A DNA stretch of 49,400 nucleotides from assembly GCA_944325565.1 (NCBI GenBank), contig CALVAT010000004.1, positions 1 to 49,400 of the forward strand, read 5' to 3'. Below the pieces are notes generated by a model. The model did not search any database. It saw only the letters and a program-made list of their open reading frames with translations, and was not told the origin of the DNA. Positions 1 through 8,951 of this stretch are shown here, piece after piece; the stretch's first letter is position 1; every line of letters begins with the position of its first letter. Source of the DNA: Candidatus Gastranaerophilales bacterium. GTDB taxonomy: Bacteria > Cyanobacteriota > Vampirovibrionia > Gastranaerophilales > Gastranaerophilaceae. The position numbers and the translations under genes are program-made.

Positions 1-18
1 GCTTTTATTCGGCAGAGT

Positions 19-55
19 CTCTATTCAAAATGATACTTAATCATTTTGAATAGAG
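19..55. repeat. Perfect 15-bp inverted repeat (hairpin) after the autotransporter gene
   Basis: CTCTATTCAAAATGA (19-33) is the exact reverse complement of 41-55, with a 7-nt loop. It lies 38 bp past the stop codon of the minus-strand autotransporter gene, so it may end that transcript. No clear T-run follows on either strand, so it is not a canonical intrinsic terminator. It could also be an mRNA 3'-end stabiliser. Confidence 0.6.
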
Positions 56-92
56 TTCTTATCTCGAGCAAGAATCTATATAGAATCTAAAT

Positions 93-3000
93 CTATTTCC
101 CGACTTTCCATCTGAGACCGGCTGTCAGTGATACACCATTGCGGCCGCCGTTGTGTACCATTGCCTGTCCAAAAGCAAGGAATCTATCCTTAAATCTCTT
201 CTGGACACCTGCTCCATACTGGACGTATGGTTTAATGGACATTTCTGGTAATCTTACATCATTCGCTGTAACTCTGCTATCATCCAGCAAGTTCCATACC
301 ATATTTACTCCTATGTATGGCTGCCAACCGTTCTTTGTATTACCTATGAGTTTTATCCCGGGCGCTAGCTGGATTGCATGGAGTGGGTCGGATTCTATGC
401 GGACTCCTGCTGCGTTGTTGTAATCAAATGTATTTACAAACGTATATGATATTAGGAAGTTGGGCTGTAATATCATTTTGCCGTCCCAGAACTCAAAGTT
501 ATACCCTGTTTTGTTTCCTATACCGGCTAAAAGCATTGTATAGTTTTCTGAGCCGTACATTGTTGTTGCGTCGCCTGCTGTTGCTCCAACAGATAAGGTT
601 GTTGCATTAAAGAAGTTGCCTTTGTAGAACGTTGCTGTTCCGCCTAGTAAGCCCCCGTTTTGATATGCGTCTACTCCTGAGTATCTTTGGCTTGCTCCGT
701 TGTATCCTATGTAACCGGTTAAGACTCGTTCAAAGCCGTTTCTTATTGGGGTTAATTGGCTGTCATAACCTACAAGGGTTCCATAGTTGATGTTGCTTAC
801 TTTGGGGCCATTTTTAAGTGGTACGTTTTCAAAGCTTGCATACGGTTTTACCCAGAACCCTGCATCTTCTTCTTTTGTGAGGAGTGGGGAGAAGGTTCCT
901 ACATCCGTTGCGTCTGCTGTTGGAGATAGAGCATATTTGTTTGCATTTATTATTGATATACGTTCTAAGTACGGAATATTCATAAACGTATCTGCGTGTT
1001 GGAATGCGTAGTTAAATGTTTGCAGTTGGGTTGTATATGCTCCTGCTTGGGTTGCTACACCGGGGGCGAGCACTGAGGGGTTAAACGAGTCTGATATATT
1101 TCCTGCTGCTGTGTTTCCGTTTCCATCGCCGGTTCCTGATATTGCTCTATCGAAGAAGAAGTAGCCTTGTTTGTCGTTTTCATCTACTCCGTAGTTTACT
1201 GTATATTTGTAGATTGGTGAATAGATTATATTCGTTCCTTTGTAGGATACCGGAGAGGTGCCTGTGTATTCTACATTGTTGGCTATTGGTTCATCTGCAA
1301 AAAGAATTTTCACGTTTTCTTTTTCTGTTGTTGATATTAAATTGAGGTCTTTTACGTTTAAGACGGCGTCTTCAGATACGTTGTATGTATCTGCTGTAAC
1401 TCTGTCCATTGACTCATTTGCGAGGTCGACATCAACGTACAGGTCTGTGTTTCCGTTCAAGTTAAGGGTTGGAACGTGCATTGTTCCGATTGTGTTGTTG
1501 TTAAGATACATTGTGCCTGAGTTGAGGGAAAGTGCAATGCTGTTGTTGAACACATCTTCTCTGCCTATGTAGAGGTTTGTGTTATCAAGTGATATGTTTG
1601 CGTTGTTTACATTGTTGTTTATTGCAATTTTTGATTTGTCGTCGCCGTTGAGGGCAAGGGTATAGCCTTGAGCTCCGTCGATTGTGTCATTGATGAGTAT
1701 TTCGCCTTCATTTGATGCAGTCATGTTGATTGTTTTGGAGGAATCGTTCATCTGAATAGCTGAGGTGTTGCCGGTGAACTCTGATTTCCCTGCGTCGGAT
1801 GTTATGTTAAGGTCTATGTTAGATTGTATAGCAGTACCGTCTGTATTTTTGAAGGAAGTATTTGTTAAGTTGACGTTTGCATTTTGGTTTTCTGCTTTTA
1901 TTGCGTAGTCTTTTGCGTTTTCTATAGTTGTATTATTGATGTTCAAGGTTGTTTCGTTTTGGAGGTTGAACATCGTGTGGTTTTGGGCATTGATTGTTGA
2001 GGGGGTTGTTGTGCCAAGACCGTTTATGTTTAAAACGCCTGCTGTTGTTGGGGTTAGGTCTTCTTGTACGTTATATGTATCAGCCGTTTTAAATGTGAAA
2101 TTTCTTTCATTCGCTGATTCTTTTTTATTAATCAATTCCAGAGGATTGTTGTATATTTTATCTTTTTGGATTATCACAGAATCGTGGTAGGTGTCTGTTG
2201 TACCTAAGGATATGCCGTCTTCTTGAGCAAAGATATCAGTGTTGTAGACTGTGTCTGGAATTTGTTCTAAAACGTTATCAACCCAAGGGGTATTTGGGTC
2301 TAATGTCCCTATTATTTTTATATTATCACCTAAGGCCAGCTGTAATGTAGAGTTCAAATTAGCATTGTTTATGACTTGAAATATTGTGGGAACAGAGGGA
2401 TCTAGTTCTGAACCAATGAAGTTAAGGGTGTTTAAATAAATAGTTCCTGTAGAGTTGTTTTCAGTAGAGATTGTGTCAGATGTTGACGTTGAAAAATCTA
2501 AATCAAGGTTTAGTTTAGAGTTTTCGTCGGCTGTCATCGAAGCAAGGTCATAGTTGAGAGTCTGACCATTTGCCATATCGAGAGTTACGTTAGAAGAAGT
2601 AACATCAGCGTTAGTTACAGTGTTGTATAAACTTACCGTGCCTGTGCCGTCGCCGGATATGTTTAAGTTGTAGCCTGAGACACCGTTAATCATGTCGTCA
2701 AAACGGATTGAGCCGTTGTTTCTGGCTGTTAGATTGAGGTTAGAAGAAGAACTGCCGGCATAAATAGCTTCATAGCGCTTGCCATTTGTGTCTTCTACGT
2801 AGTTGCCGGAAAAGACAGACTGTCCGTTGTCGGCTATGATGTTTGTTGTTCCGCCTGATGCATAAATAGCACCGCCTTGAGCTGTGTTTGATTCTGATTT
2901 TGCATAGTTGTTGTAGAAATTGCTGTTGGTTAATGTTATTGTTCCTTCATTATAAATGCCTCCGCCGTTGGCATAGGAATTCGTTGAAGATACGTAATTC

Positions 3001-4928
3001 TCTGTAAAATCTCCTTGTATATTTCCTATTGTTCTTCTATTGTATATAGCACCACCATATACGTAGGCACCTGAGCCTGACGCTGATACATAATTACCGG
3101 TAAAATTTCCATTGATACCGCTTTTTATAGTGCCATTATTATATATGGCTCCGCTATATGCAGGTTTTGAGTCAGAAGAATAGGAATAGTTGTTTATAAA
3201 ATCTCCTGTAATACTTTCTATTGTTCCCATATAATTAAAAATGGCACCACCGTTGGCAGAATTTGTGGACTTTATAACTGATACGTAGTTACCTATAAAA
3301 TCGCCTATAATATTTTTTACTGTCCCCTGTGATAGAGAAATTGCACCGCCAGAAGCTGAATCGGAATTAGTAGCAGAGGCATAGTTGCCTATAAAGTCAC
3401 CATTTATATTGTCAATCGATGCATTTGAACTATCGATTGCACCGCCGTAAACACGAGATCCAACTGCAAAATTGCCAATAAAATCACCGTCTATATTACC
3501 TATAGATGCACTGTTATCGTTAAAAATTGCACCGCCATTTGTATTTATGTTGGAGGAACGATTCGGATTGCCTACGGCACTATTTAAGATAAAATCCCCT
3601 GTTATGCCTTCGATATCTCCACTGTATCCATAATTATAAATGGCGCCACCATAAGCACGTGTGCCTGTTGCATTATTAGCAACAAAATTACCGCTTATTT
3701 CTCCAAGTTTACCATTTTCATTATATATTGCTCCTCCGTATGCATAGGAATTACTCGAAATAGACTGATTTCCTGTGAAATTAACATTTAAATCATCAAT
3801 ATAACCACGTTCTACCTTTATAGCGCCGCCTTTAGAATAATTTCTTGATTTTGCGTAGTTTTCTATAAAATTACCGGTAATGGAGCCGATATCGGTATTA
3901 GTTTCTACAATAATTGCACCGCCGTTTGCGTAACTGGATGGAGCTAATACATAGTTACCAATAAAATCACCTGTAATTGAACCTATTTTGCTGCCACCCT
4001 TGGCGTGTATTGCACCACCAATAATATCTTTAGCTCCTCCTTGAGCATAATTGTAAAGAAAGTCAGCATTTATGCTATCAATTTTGGCATTTTGTCTGTT
4101 AGATATGGCTCCACCTACTGTTTGTTTATTTGATGAGTATACATAGTTTCCTATAAATGCACCATTTATATTTCCAATATAATCATTATTGCATATAGCG
4201 CCGCCCCATCCTCTAGCAGTGCTTTCATGACCTATGTGGTTACCTATAAATATTCCATTAATGTTGTTAATTGTATTATCGTTATTTATCGCTCCACCTA
4301 AGGATTCGGTGCCACCTGTTATATAATTTCCAATAAAGATACTTTGTATATTATTAATTGTCCCACTGTTATAAATTGCACCACCACCTATTTCGCTGTT
4401 ACCTGAAACATAATTATTTATAAAGTAGTTGTTTATTTCGTTAGTTGTGGCGTTATTTGATATAGCTCCGCCGTATCCCGCTGCAGTCTTTTTATAATAC
4501 GTGTTTTCAGTGTTGTAATTAATGTTAATAGTGGTACTGTCGTTACTAGAGGGATTTTCAACAAATTTATAGCTATTGTTTGATGATTCTTCCCAGCCAA
4601 ATGTAGTTGTCTGGTCTCCATTTCCTATGTTTTGGTAGTTATCTTTTAACTCAATCTGGTAATAAACTGGTACAAATTTATTTTCTGTGTCTGACCATTC
4701 ATAGTTAGTTATGGTTCTGTTACCTTCTGCTTCCACCTTTTTTAATACATACACTGATTCTGGATAAACCTGTGGCGGGTTTGTTCCAGGGATTGTTGCA
4801 CCATCTTGGTTGAGTTTATCGAGGGTTGGTACCGGTGCTTGTGCGTTTGCAGTAGGTATTGATAGGTTTATTGTACATAAAAATGCAATTATGCATAGCT
4901 TTTTTACTAACCTGCTATTCTTATCCAT
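93..4928 (-). CDS. Pmp-like autotransporter adhesin with GGAI/FxxN repeats
   Basis: This 1611-residue protein is probably a surface adhesin. A signal peptide is visible: Lys-rich start, hydrophobic core at about 11-25, then Ala-x-Ala near residue 31. Residues 150-690 hold about 18 units of roughly 31 residues. Each has GGAI (variants SGAI, GGGI) followed by FxxN, for example FIGN, FINN, FTGN, FVAN. This pairing defines chlamydial polymorphic membrane proteins and suggests a beta-helix passenger. Residues 690-1330 are Asn/Thr-rich, with two ADTYNV copies. From about 1340 (FWVKPYASF) to the end, alternating aromatic and polar strands fit an autotransporter beta-barrel. The last residue is Lys rather than the usual Phe or Trp, which is odd. 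The gene stands alone, facing away from tdk. Surface placement is inferred; the ligand is unknown. Confidence 0.8.
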   Translation of the reverse strand: MDKNSRLVKKLCIIAFLCTINLSIPTANAQAPVPTLDKLNQDGATIPGTNPPQVYPESVYVLKKVEAEGNRTITNYEWSDTENKFVPVYYQIELKDNYQNIGNGDQTTTFGWEESSNNSYKFVENPSSNDSTTININYNTENTYYKKTAAGYGGAISNNATTNEINNYFINNYVSGNSEIGGGAIYNSGTINNIQSIFIGNYITGGTESLGGAINNDNTINNINGIFIGNHIGHESTARGWGGAICNNDYIGNINGAFIGNYVYSSNKQTVGGAISNRQNAKIDSINADFLYNYAQGGAKDIIGGAIHAKGGSKIGSITGDFIGNYVLAPSSYANGGAIIVETNTDIGSITGNFIENYAKSRNYSKGGAIKVERGYIDDLNVNFTGNQSISSNSYAYGGAIYNENGKLGEISGNFVANNATGTRAYGGAIYNYGYSGDIEGITGDFILNSAVGNPNRSSNINTNGGAIFNDNSASIGNIDGDFIGNFAVGSRVYGGAIDSSNASIDNINGDFIGNYASATNSDSASGGAISLSQGTVKNIIGDFIGNYVSVIKSTNSANGGAIFNYMGTIESITGDFINNYSYSSDSKPAYSGAIYNNGTIKSGINGNFTGNYVSASGSGAYVYGGAIYNRRTIGNIQGDFTENYVSSTNSYANGGGIYNEGTITLTNSNFYNNYAKSESNTAQGGAIYASGGTTNIIADNGQSVFSGNYVEDTNGKRYEAIYAGSSSSNLNLTARNNGSIRFDDMINGVSGYNLNISGDGTGTVSLYNTVTNADVTSSNVTLDMANGQTLNYDLASMTADENSKLNLDLDFSTSTSDTISTENNSTGTIYLNTLNFIGSELDPSVPTIFQVINNANLNSTLQLALGDNIKIIGTLDPNTPWVDNVLEQIPDTVYNTDIFAQEDGISLGTTDTYHDSVIIQKDKIYNNPLELINKKESANERNFTFKTADTYNVQEDLTPTTAGVLNINGLGTTTPSTINAQNHTMFNLQNETTLNINNTTIENAKDYAIKAENQNANVNLTNTSFKNTDGTAIQSNIDLNITSDAGKSEFTGNTSAIQMNDSSKTINMTASNEGEILINDTIDGAQGYTLALNGDDKSKIAINNNVNNANISLDNTNLYIGREDVFNNSIALSLNSGTMYLNNNTIGTMHVPTLNLNGNTDLYVDVDLANESMDRVTADTYNVSEDAVLNVKDLNLISTTEKENVKILFADEPIANNVEYTGTSPVSYKGTNIIYSPIYKYTVNYGVDENDKQGYFFFDRAISGTGDGNGNTAAGNISDSFNPSVLAPGVATQAGAYTTQLQTFNYAFQHADTFMNIPYLERISIINANKYALSPTADATDVGTFSPLLTKEEDAGFWVKPYASFENVPLKNGPKVSNINYGTLVGYDSQLTPIRNGFERVLTGYIGYNGASQRYSGVDAYQNGGLLGGTATFYKGNFFNATTLSVGATAGDATTMYGSENYTMLLAGIGNKTGYNFEFWDGKMILQPNFLISYTFVNTFDYNNAAGVRIESDPLHAIQLAPGIKLIGNTKNGWQPYIGVNMVWNLLDDSRVTANDVRLPEMSIKPYVQYGAGVQKRFKDRFLAFGQAMVHNGGRNGVSLTAGLRWKVGK
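2860..4480 (-). repeat. Coding tandem repeat array of the autotransporter (about 18 GGAI/FxxN units)
   Basis: The codons for GGAI recur about every 90-105 bp, from residue 153 near 4472 down to about residue 683 near 2870. On the plus strand they show as repeated gc(a/g/t)cc(a/g)cc blocks. Units differ at most other positions, so this is an old, diverged protein repeat rather than a recent DNA tandem duplication. Unit spacing varies by several residues. Confidence 0.8.
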
Positions 4929-5131
4929 AAAATTCTATCCTATAAGTGTGTTATTAATCTATTCGGCTTTTGTTATTATTAACTTTAACAAAATATTGAT
5001 TTATTTACAAAAGTTTATATCTAAGATTTGGATATAAAAATTATTGTATAATAAAGAGAGAAATTTTTAATAAGTATTGTTTAAAACTATATAAGAGAGT
5101 GTAAATATTTTCAGGGAGATAGGGGAGTGTT

Positions 5132-5746
5132 ATGGCATACTCTTTTGAAGTAATTACTGGGCCGATGAGTTGTGGTAAAACAGAGGAACTTTTAAGAAGA
5201 ATAAAAAGATGTATTATTGCACAAAAGAAGGTTAAAGTTATTTCGCCTGAAATCGACACAAGGTCTAAAGGAGATTACATCGAATCAAGAAACGGACTCT
5301 GGCTGGATGCGATTAACGTTAAAAATGCACATGACATACTTTCACATATTACTCCGGAAGACGAGATTGTTGCTATAGATGAGATACAGTTTTTTGATAT
5401 GGAAATAGTTTCTGTTGTCAGAAAGCTTATTGAACACGGGAAAAGGGTTATTGCTTCCGGTCTTGATCTTGATTTTAAAGGCGAACCTTTTGGTGCTATG
5501 CCTGAGCTTTTGTGCCTTGCTGATAAAGTGGACAAACTTAGTGCAGTTTGTATGAAATGTGGCTCTGACAATGCCACGAGAACCCAAAGGCTTATTAACG
5601 GATTTCCAGCAGATAAATCCTCTCCTCTTATCATGATTGGTGGGGATGAAACTTATGAGGCAAGATGTCTTAAGTGCTATGAACTGCCCGATAAAGTATC
5701 AGAAAACAAGAAAAAAGGCTTCAAACTTTTGAACTTTACAAAATAA
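5132..5746 (+). CDS. tdk: Thymidine kinase (type II)
   Basis: Phosphorylates thymidine to dTMP with ATP in the pyrimidine salvage pathway (cytoplasm). The 204-residue length fits the tetrameric type II family. A P-loop GPMSCGKTEELL lies near residues 10-20 and a Walker-B-like DEIQFF near 88. Two Cys pairs (CMKC and CLKC) form the structural zinc site of the lasso domain. The start is supported by a GGGGAG Shine-Dalgarno 6 nt before the ATG. A possible -10 box TATAAT lies at 5047-5052 without a good -35. The gene is divergent from the autotransporter and converges on a small unknown gene 6 bp downstream. Confidence 0.93.
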   Translation: MAYSFEVITGPMSCGKTEELLRRIKRCIIAQKKVKVISPEIDTRSKGDYIESRNGLWLDAINVKNAHDILSHITPEDEIVAIDEIQFFDMEIVSVVRKLIEHGKRVIASGLDLDFKGEPFGAMPELLCLADKVDKLSAVCMKCGSDNATRTQRLINGFPADKSSPLIMIGGDETYEARCLKCYELPDKVSENKKKGFKLLNFTK

Positions 5747-5752
5747 ATCCTG

Positions 5753-6001
5753 TTAAGATTTAAAATAATCGCAGATGAGTTTTTCTTTTGTATTATTTAG
5801 ATGTAATTTGTTCATTATTTTTTGAAGCAAGGAACATTTTATAGAATCAAGTTCTTTTTTACATAATGCTTTTTTTATTACAAGTTTATTATATTTTATA
5901 TTTGCGTCTTGAGAGTATGATAGCTCATCTTTTAGTTTAGACATTTCTGTATTGTATTTTAATATTGTTTGACGGAGCTTTTGGGCTTTTTTAGTGCTCA
6001 T
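5753..6001 (-). CDS. Small coiled-coil hypothetical protein
   Basis: An 82-residue, Lys-rich, hydrophilic protein with no signal peptide or membrane segment. Heptad-like spacing of Leu and Ile over residues 6-65 suggests a helical or coiled-coil protein. Four Cys residues are scattered without a metal-binding pattern. It is convergent with tdk (6-bp gap) and divergent from the GGDEF gene. I do not recognise a family. The ORF is intact, but weak initiation signals leave it only moderately supported. Confidence 0.5.
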   Translation of the reverse strand: MSTKKAQKLRQTILKYNTEMSKLKDELSYSQDANIKYNKLVIKKALCKKELDSIKCSLLQKIMNKLHLNNTKEKLICDYFKS

Positions 6002-6162
6002 TGTGTATCCTTTAATAAAAATATTAGTTGGGGGTGTCTTTTGCTTTTGACGATTTCAACTTTCATATAATAATAAATATATGAAAATTTTGACTCCACC
6101 AAAAAAAGTAAAATATATCTAAAAGGCTAAATCTTTTGTATGGTATTGCTGTTGTTAAATGT

Positions 6163-6192
6163 TTTACATCATAAGGCAAATAGTAGTATAAT
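6163..6192 (+). promoter_or_regulatory. Sigma70-type promoter of the GGDEF/HD-GYP gene
   Basis: TTTACA (6163-6168), an 18-bp spacer, then TATAAT (6187-6192). The predicted transcript start near 6199 leaves a leader of about 34 nt before the ATG at 6233. This is the best promoter match in the 231-bp intergenic region. Confidence 0.65.
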
Positions 6193-6232
6193 GACACAAT
6201 AATCAGTTCTTAATTGTTTTGTTCGGGAAATT

Positions 6233-8149
6233 ATGGATTTTTTAAAAAAAATTAAAGAATATACCAATAAAGTTAATGAAATAGAATATAGCATCTCCAA
6301 TAACAAAAAGGAGTTTCTTGAAATCTATGAAAGAAACCTTGCCCTTGAAAAAGAGATTGTGCAGCGTACACAGGAGCTAGATCAGGCTAATAAAGCATTT
6401 TTAACATTAAAACATGTATGGGAACTTATGAATTCCTCGGAGCCACTGTCTAGCGTTTTGCAAAAACTCGTGAACTCTCTGCATGGTGAAATGGGATATA
6501 TAAATAGCACAATACTGCAGGTATGTGACGATGAAAAGGGTAAATATTATAGAATCAAGGCGTTTTCAGATAGTCCTATTCTAAAGAAAATTGAGCAATT
6601 TTTGCAGGAAAAAAAGATTGATATACACGAATATCACCTTAAATATGACGAAAAAATGCTTATAACAAGGGCAATAGAAGAGCGTTCAATCCTGCATACT
6701 ACTGATTATCTTGACGTCATAACAAAATTATTATATGATTTTTCACCCGAAAACATAGAAACAATAACAAAACTCGGTGTGAGTAAAAGCGTGATTTGTA
6801 TTCCTCTTGCTCCTTCTAACAAGCCTTTTGGGGCAATGATGGTGTTTTCGCCAAGGGAAGACGTAACGGATAAAGAGCTTAATTTCTTGACTTTGTTTGC
6901 AAATCAGGTGGAGATGGCTATTACTATTGCTAACCTTTTTGAAAACCTGAAAAAAGAGGCTGTAACTGATTCTCTTACTGAATTATATAACAGAAGATAT
7001 TTCAATCAGGCTTTACAAAAGGAATTAGAACGTGCACAACGCTTGCAGCAGCCGTTTTCTATAGTCAGTCTTGATTTGGACTATCTTAAAAAAATTAATG
7101 ATACATACGGGCACTTTTTTGGCGACCTTGCAATAAGGACTATTGCTGATATTTTGAAGAAAAATGCCCGTTCTATAGACGTACCGGCAAGACTCGGGGG
7201 AGAGGAATTTTCTGTTCTTCTTCCGGGGGTTGACTCGTCAGGTGCATTGATTGCCGCAGAAAGAATCCGTGCAGCTATTGAGGCACAGGAGCTTGATACA
7301 ATCGGTCATATTACAGCAAGTGTTGGTGTTGCTACTTTTCCTGAGCATTCTTCAAAACTGGATGAACTTCTTGATATGGCTGATCAGGCTATGTACAAGT
7401 CTAAAATTAACGGACGTAACCGTGTTACACTTGCCAAGAGAGTTGAAGATGAAGCTGAATGGCAGGAAGTTGCATTCGGCGCGTTTATGGATATTCTTAC
7501 CAAACAAAAAGTTCCAATACCAGATATGGTCGCAAAAGAAATTACTTCAAAGCTAAAAGCAATCGATTCTTCAACGACCAAGGACACACTGTTCTCTGTT
7601 GCGGATACCATCGCTCAAACTTATAATATGCAATATAAAAGAGGGATTACAAAAGAAAAGGTCTCTCTGGCTATAGAGCTTGCTAAAAAAATGGAGCTTT
7701 CAAAAGAAGATATAGATAAACTAAAAATAGCTATGATGCTATATGATATCGGCAAGTTGACTATACCTGAAGAAATTTTGAATAAGAAAGAACCTTTGAC
7801 AGAGGAAGAAAAGCAAAAAATTAAAGAACATCCTCTTGTCGCTGCGAGAACAATTTTAAAACCTATTAGTGATATAGCAGACATTGTTCCTATAATAGAA
7901 GCACATCATGAAAATTGGGATGGAAGCGGATACCCTAATAAATTGTCAGGTGATGAGATTCCTATATCTTCTCAAATTATTCTGTTGATTGACTCTTATT
8001 TTGCTCTTATTCAAAGCAGACCATACAGAATAGCTAAAACAAGCGAGGAAGCTCTTGATATAATAAAGCTTGAAACAGGCAAAAAATGGAATGAAAAGCT
8101 TGTAGACGAATTTGTGAGATTAATGAATGAGCGTAAACAATCAGAATAA
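6233..8149 (+). CDS. GAF-GGDEF diguanylate cyclase with a degenerate HD-GYP domain
   Basis: A 638-residue soluble c-di-GMP signalling protein. Residues 1-60 are coiled coil and 70-235 form a GAF-like sensor domain. Residues 240-400 are a GGDEF domain with active-site GGEEF (322-326) and an inhibitory RxxD site (RSID, 313-316) exactly five residues before it, so cyclase activity with product inhibition is likely. Residues 415-635 are an HD-GYP domain. HHENWDGSGYP (558-568) and EHP (532-534) are kept, but the signature HDIGK reads YDIGK (504-508) and the upstream metal-binding His near 462 is absent. Phosphodiesterase activity is therefore doubtful and the domain may only bind or regulate. No membrane segment is visible. 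The downstream gene overlaps its end. Confidence 0.88.
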   Translation: MDFLKKIKEYTNKVNEIEYSISNNKKEFLEIYERNLALEKEIVQRTQELDQANKAFLTLKHVWELMNSSEPLSSVLQKLVNSLHGEMGYINSTILQVCDDEKGKYYRIKAFSDSPILKKIEQFLQEKKIDIHEYHLKYDEKMLITRAIEERSILHTTDYLDVITKLLYDFSPENIETITKLGVSKSVICIPLAPSNKPFGAMMVFSPREDVTDKELNFLTLFANQVEMAITIANLFENLKKEAVTDSLTELYNRRYFNQALQKELERAQRLQQPFSIVSLDLDYLKKINDTYGHFFGDLAIRTIADILKKNARSIDVPARLGGEEFSVLLPGVDSSGALIAAERIRAAIEAQELDTIGHITASVGVATFPEHSSKLDELLDMADQAMYKSKINGRNRVTLAKRVEDEAEWQEVAFGAFMDILTKQKVPIPDMVAKEITSKLKAIDSSTTKDTLFSVADTIAQTYNMQYKRGITKEKVSLAIELAKKMELSKEDIDKLKIAMMLYDIGKLTIPEEILNKKEPLTEEEKQKIKEHPLVAARTILKPISDIADIVPIIEAHHENWDGSGYPNKLSGDEIPISSQIILLIDSYFALIQSRPYRIAKTSEEALDIIKLETGKKWNEKLVDEFVRLMNERKQSE

Positions 8150-8486
8150 TACAGATGAAATTATTACAAAACTATATAGATGGTGTACAACATATAAGGA
8201 TCAGGCTGTTTTACGGGATACAACTCGTCTTAAAAATACAAAGTTTGATGCTTTTATTGACAGTAATTTAACGACACCGCTGTCCTTTACTGTTTTTCCT
8301 TTGTCGGATAAGGGAGAGCTAATTGTTGACAACAGGCAGAAGCTTCTTGAAAGTCAGGCTGCTTTCTTTTTGTTTGTTAACCCTAAAACTGGCTGGATTT
8401 TTGCAATAAAAAACAGTCTGGAAAACCAGAAAAAATTATTAACTAATCAACCAATACAAAATTTCAAAGTAAAAATTGTACAATAG
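8127..8486 (+). CDS. Hypothetical protein overlapping the GGDEF gene
   Basis: A 119-residue soluble protein with no signal peptide. Its ATG lies 23 nt inside the end of the GGDEF/HD-GYP gene, so the two are probably translationally coupled and may share a role in c-di-GMP signalling (inference from position only). The middle (about residues 50-100) alternates hydrophobic and polar residues and looks like a small alpha/beta fold. No catalytic motif was recognised. Its stop is 4 bp from the stop of a convergent gene. Confidence 0.65.
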   Translation: MSVNNQNNTDEIITKLYRWCTTYKDQAVLRDTTRLKNTKFDAFIDSNLTTPLSFTVFPLSDKGELIVDNRQKLLESQAAFFLFVNPKTGWIFAIKNSLENQKKLLTNQPIQNFKVKIVQ

Positions 8487-8502
8487 AAGTTTATTCTTCT
8501 AT
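8483..8502. terminator. Weak hairpin across two convergent stop codons
   Basis: ATAGAAG (8483-8489) pairs with CTTCTAT (8496-8502) across a 6-nt loop. It covers the ends of both convergent genes. No T-run follows, so any termination role is weakly supported. Confidence 0.3.
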
Positions 8503-8745
8503 ATCGTAGTTCATTCCTGCGTCGTCTTTCGCAGCCATCTCTATTAATATATATGTCATATAGGCACCGAGTGCAACTGCTTTGGGGTCTAAATCTGTAT
8601 TATTTGCTGCTTCGATGATTGCACTATTGATTTCCGGGTTTTCGTCTTTTATGTAGTGAATCATTTTTTTTCTCCAGCCATGTACGTCCTGGAAAATTTC
8701 TGCAAAAGCTAGTGATGTGTGTTCTTCAGTTACAATAGGCAGCAT
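8491..8745 (-). CDS. Small hypothetical protein
   Basis: An 84-residue acidic protein with an AAGGAG Shine-Dalgarno 8 nt before the ATG, so the start is well supported. It appears helical, with a mildly hydrophobic stretch at about 59-71 that is too short and interrupted for a confident membrane helix. A -10-like box (TATAAT on the minus strand, 8778-8783) lies 33 bp upstream. No family recognised. Convergent with the gene ending at 8486. Confidence 0.65.
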   Translation of the reverse strand: MLPIVTEEHTSLAFAEIFQDVHGWRKKMIHYIKDENPEINSAIIEAANNTDLDPKAVALGAYMTYILIEMAAKDDAGMNYDIEE

Positions 8746-8838
8746 AGACTCTCCTTATATCATGAATTATGTCTTTTATTATATACTAAAAAATTCTATT
8801 TTTATCCACTATATTAAGTAAATGTTTAAAAAAGCTCG

Positions 8839-8883
8839 GTATATACTTTTTAAATGTTTTGTATATATTTCTTAACATTTTAA
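8839..8883 (+). promoter_or_regulatory. Two-box intergenic element, copy A
   Basis: GTATATACT, 17 bp, then ATATTTCTTAA and ATTTTAA. A second copy with identical box order and spacing is at 28989-29033, and 36 of 45 bases match. AGGCAATT follows in both (8892-8899 and 29054-29061). It lies before a small plus-strand gene starting at 8952. It could be a promoter for an alternative sigma factor or a regulator site; function unknown. Confidence 0.45.
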
Positions 8884-8951
8884 AACAATTTAGGCAATTT
8901 TTAGAACCTAAATCACTTTATAGAAATATAGAGCCTAGAGGAATAGAAAAT

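Noticed and set aside
139-2190. Several plus-strand ORFs of 67-104 codons opposite the autotransporter gene
   Set aside because: They lie wholly antisense to a gene with a clear signal peptide, repeats and barrel, and their products show no plausible protein features.
2860-4480. CRISPR-like array suggested by regular repeats
   Set aside because: The repeats are codons for GGAI/FxxN within a continuous reading frame, with diverged rather than identical units.
6140-6180. HLR1-like RpaB site (TTAAA/TTACA direct repeat) before the GGDEF gene
   Set aside because: Period is 9 rather than the expected 10 and the first half-site is imperfect; chance is likely in AT-rich DNA.
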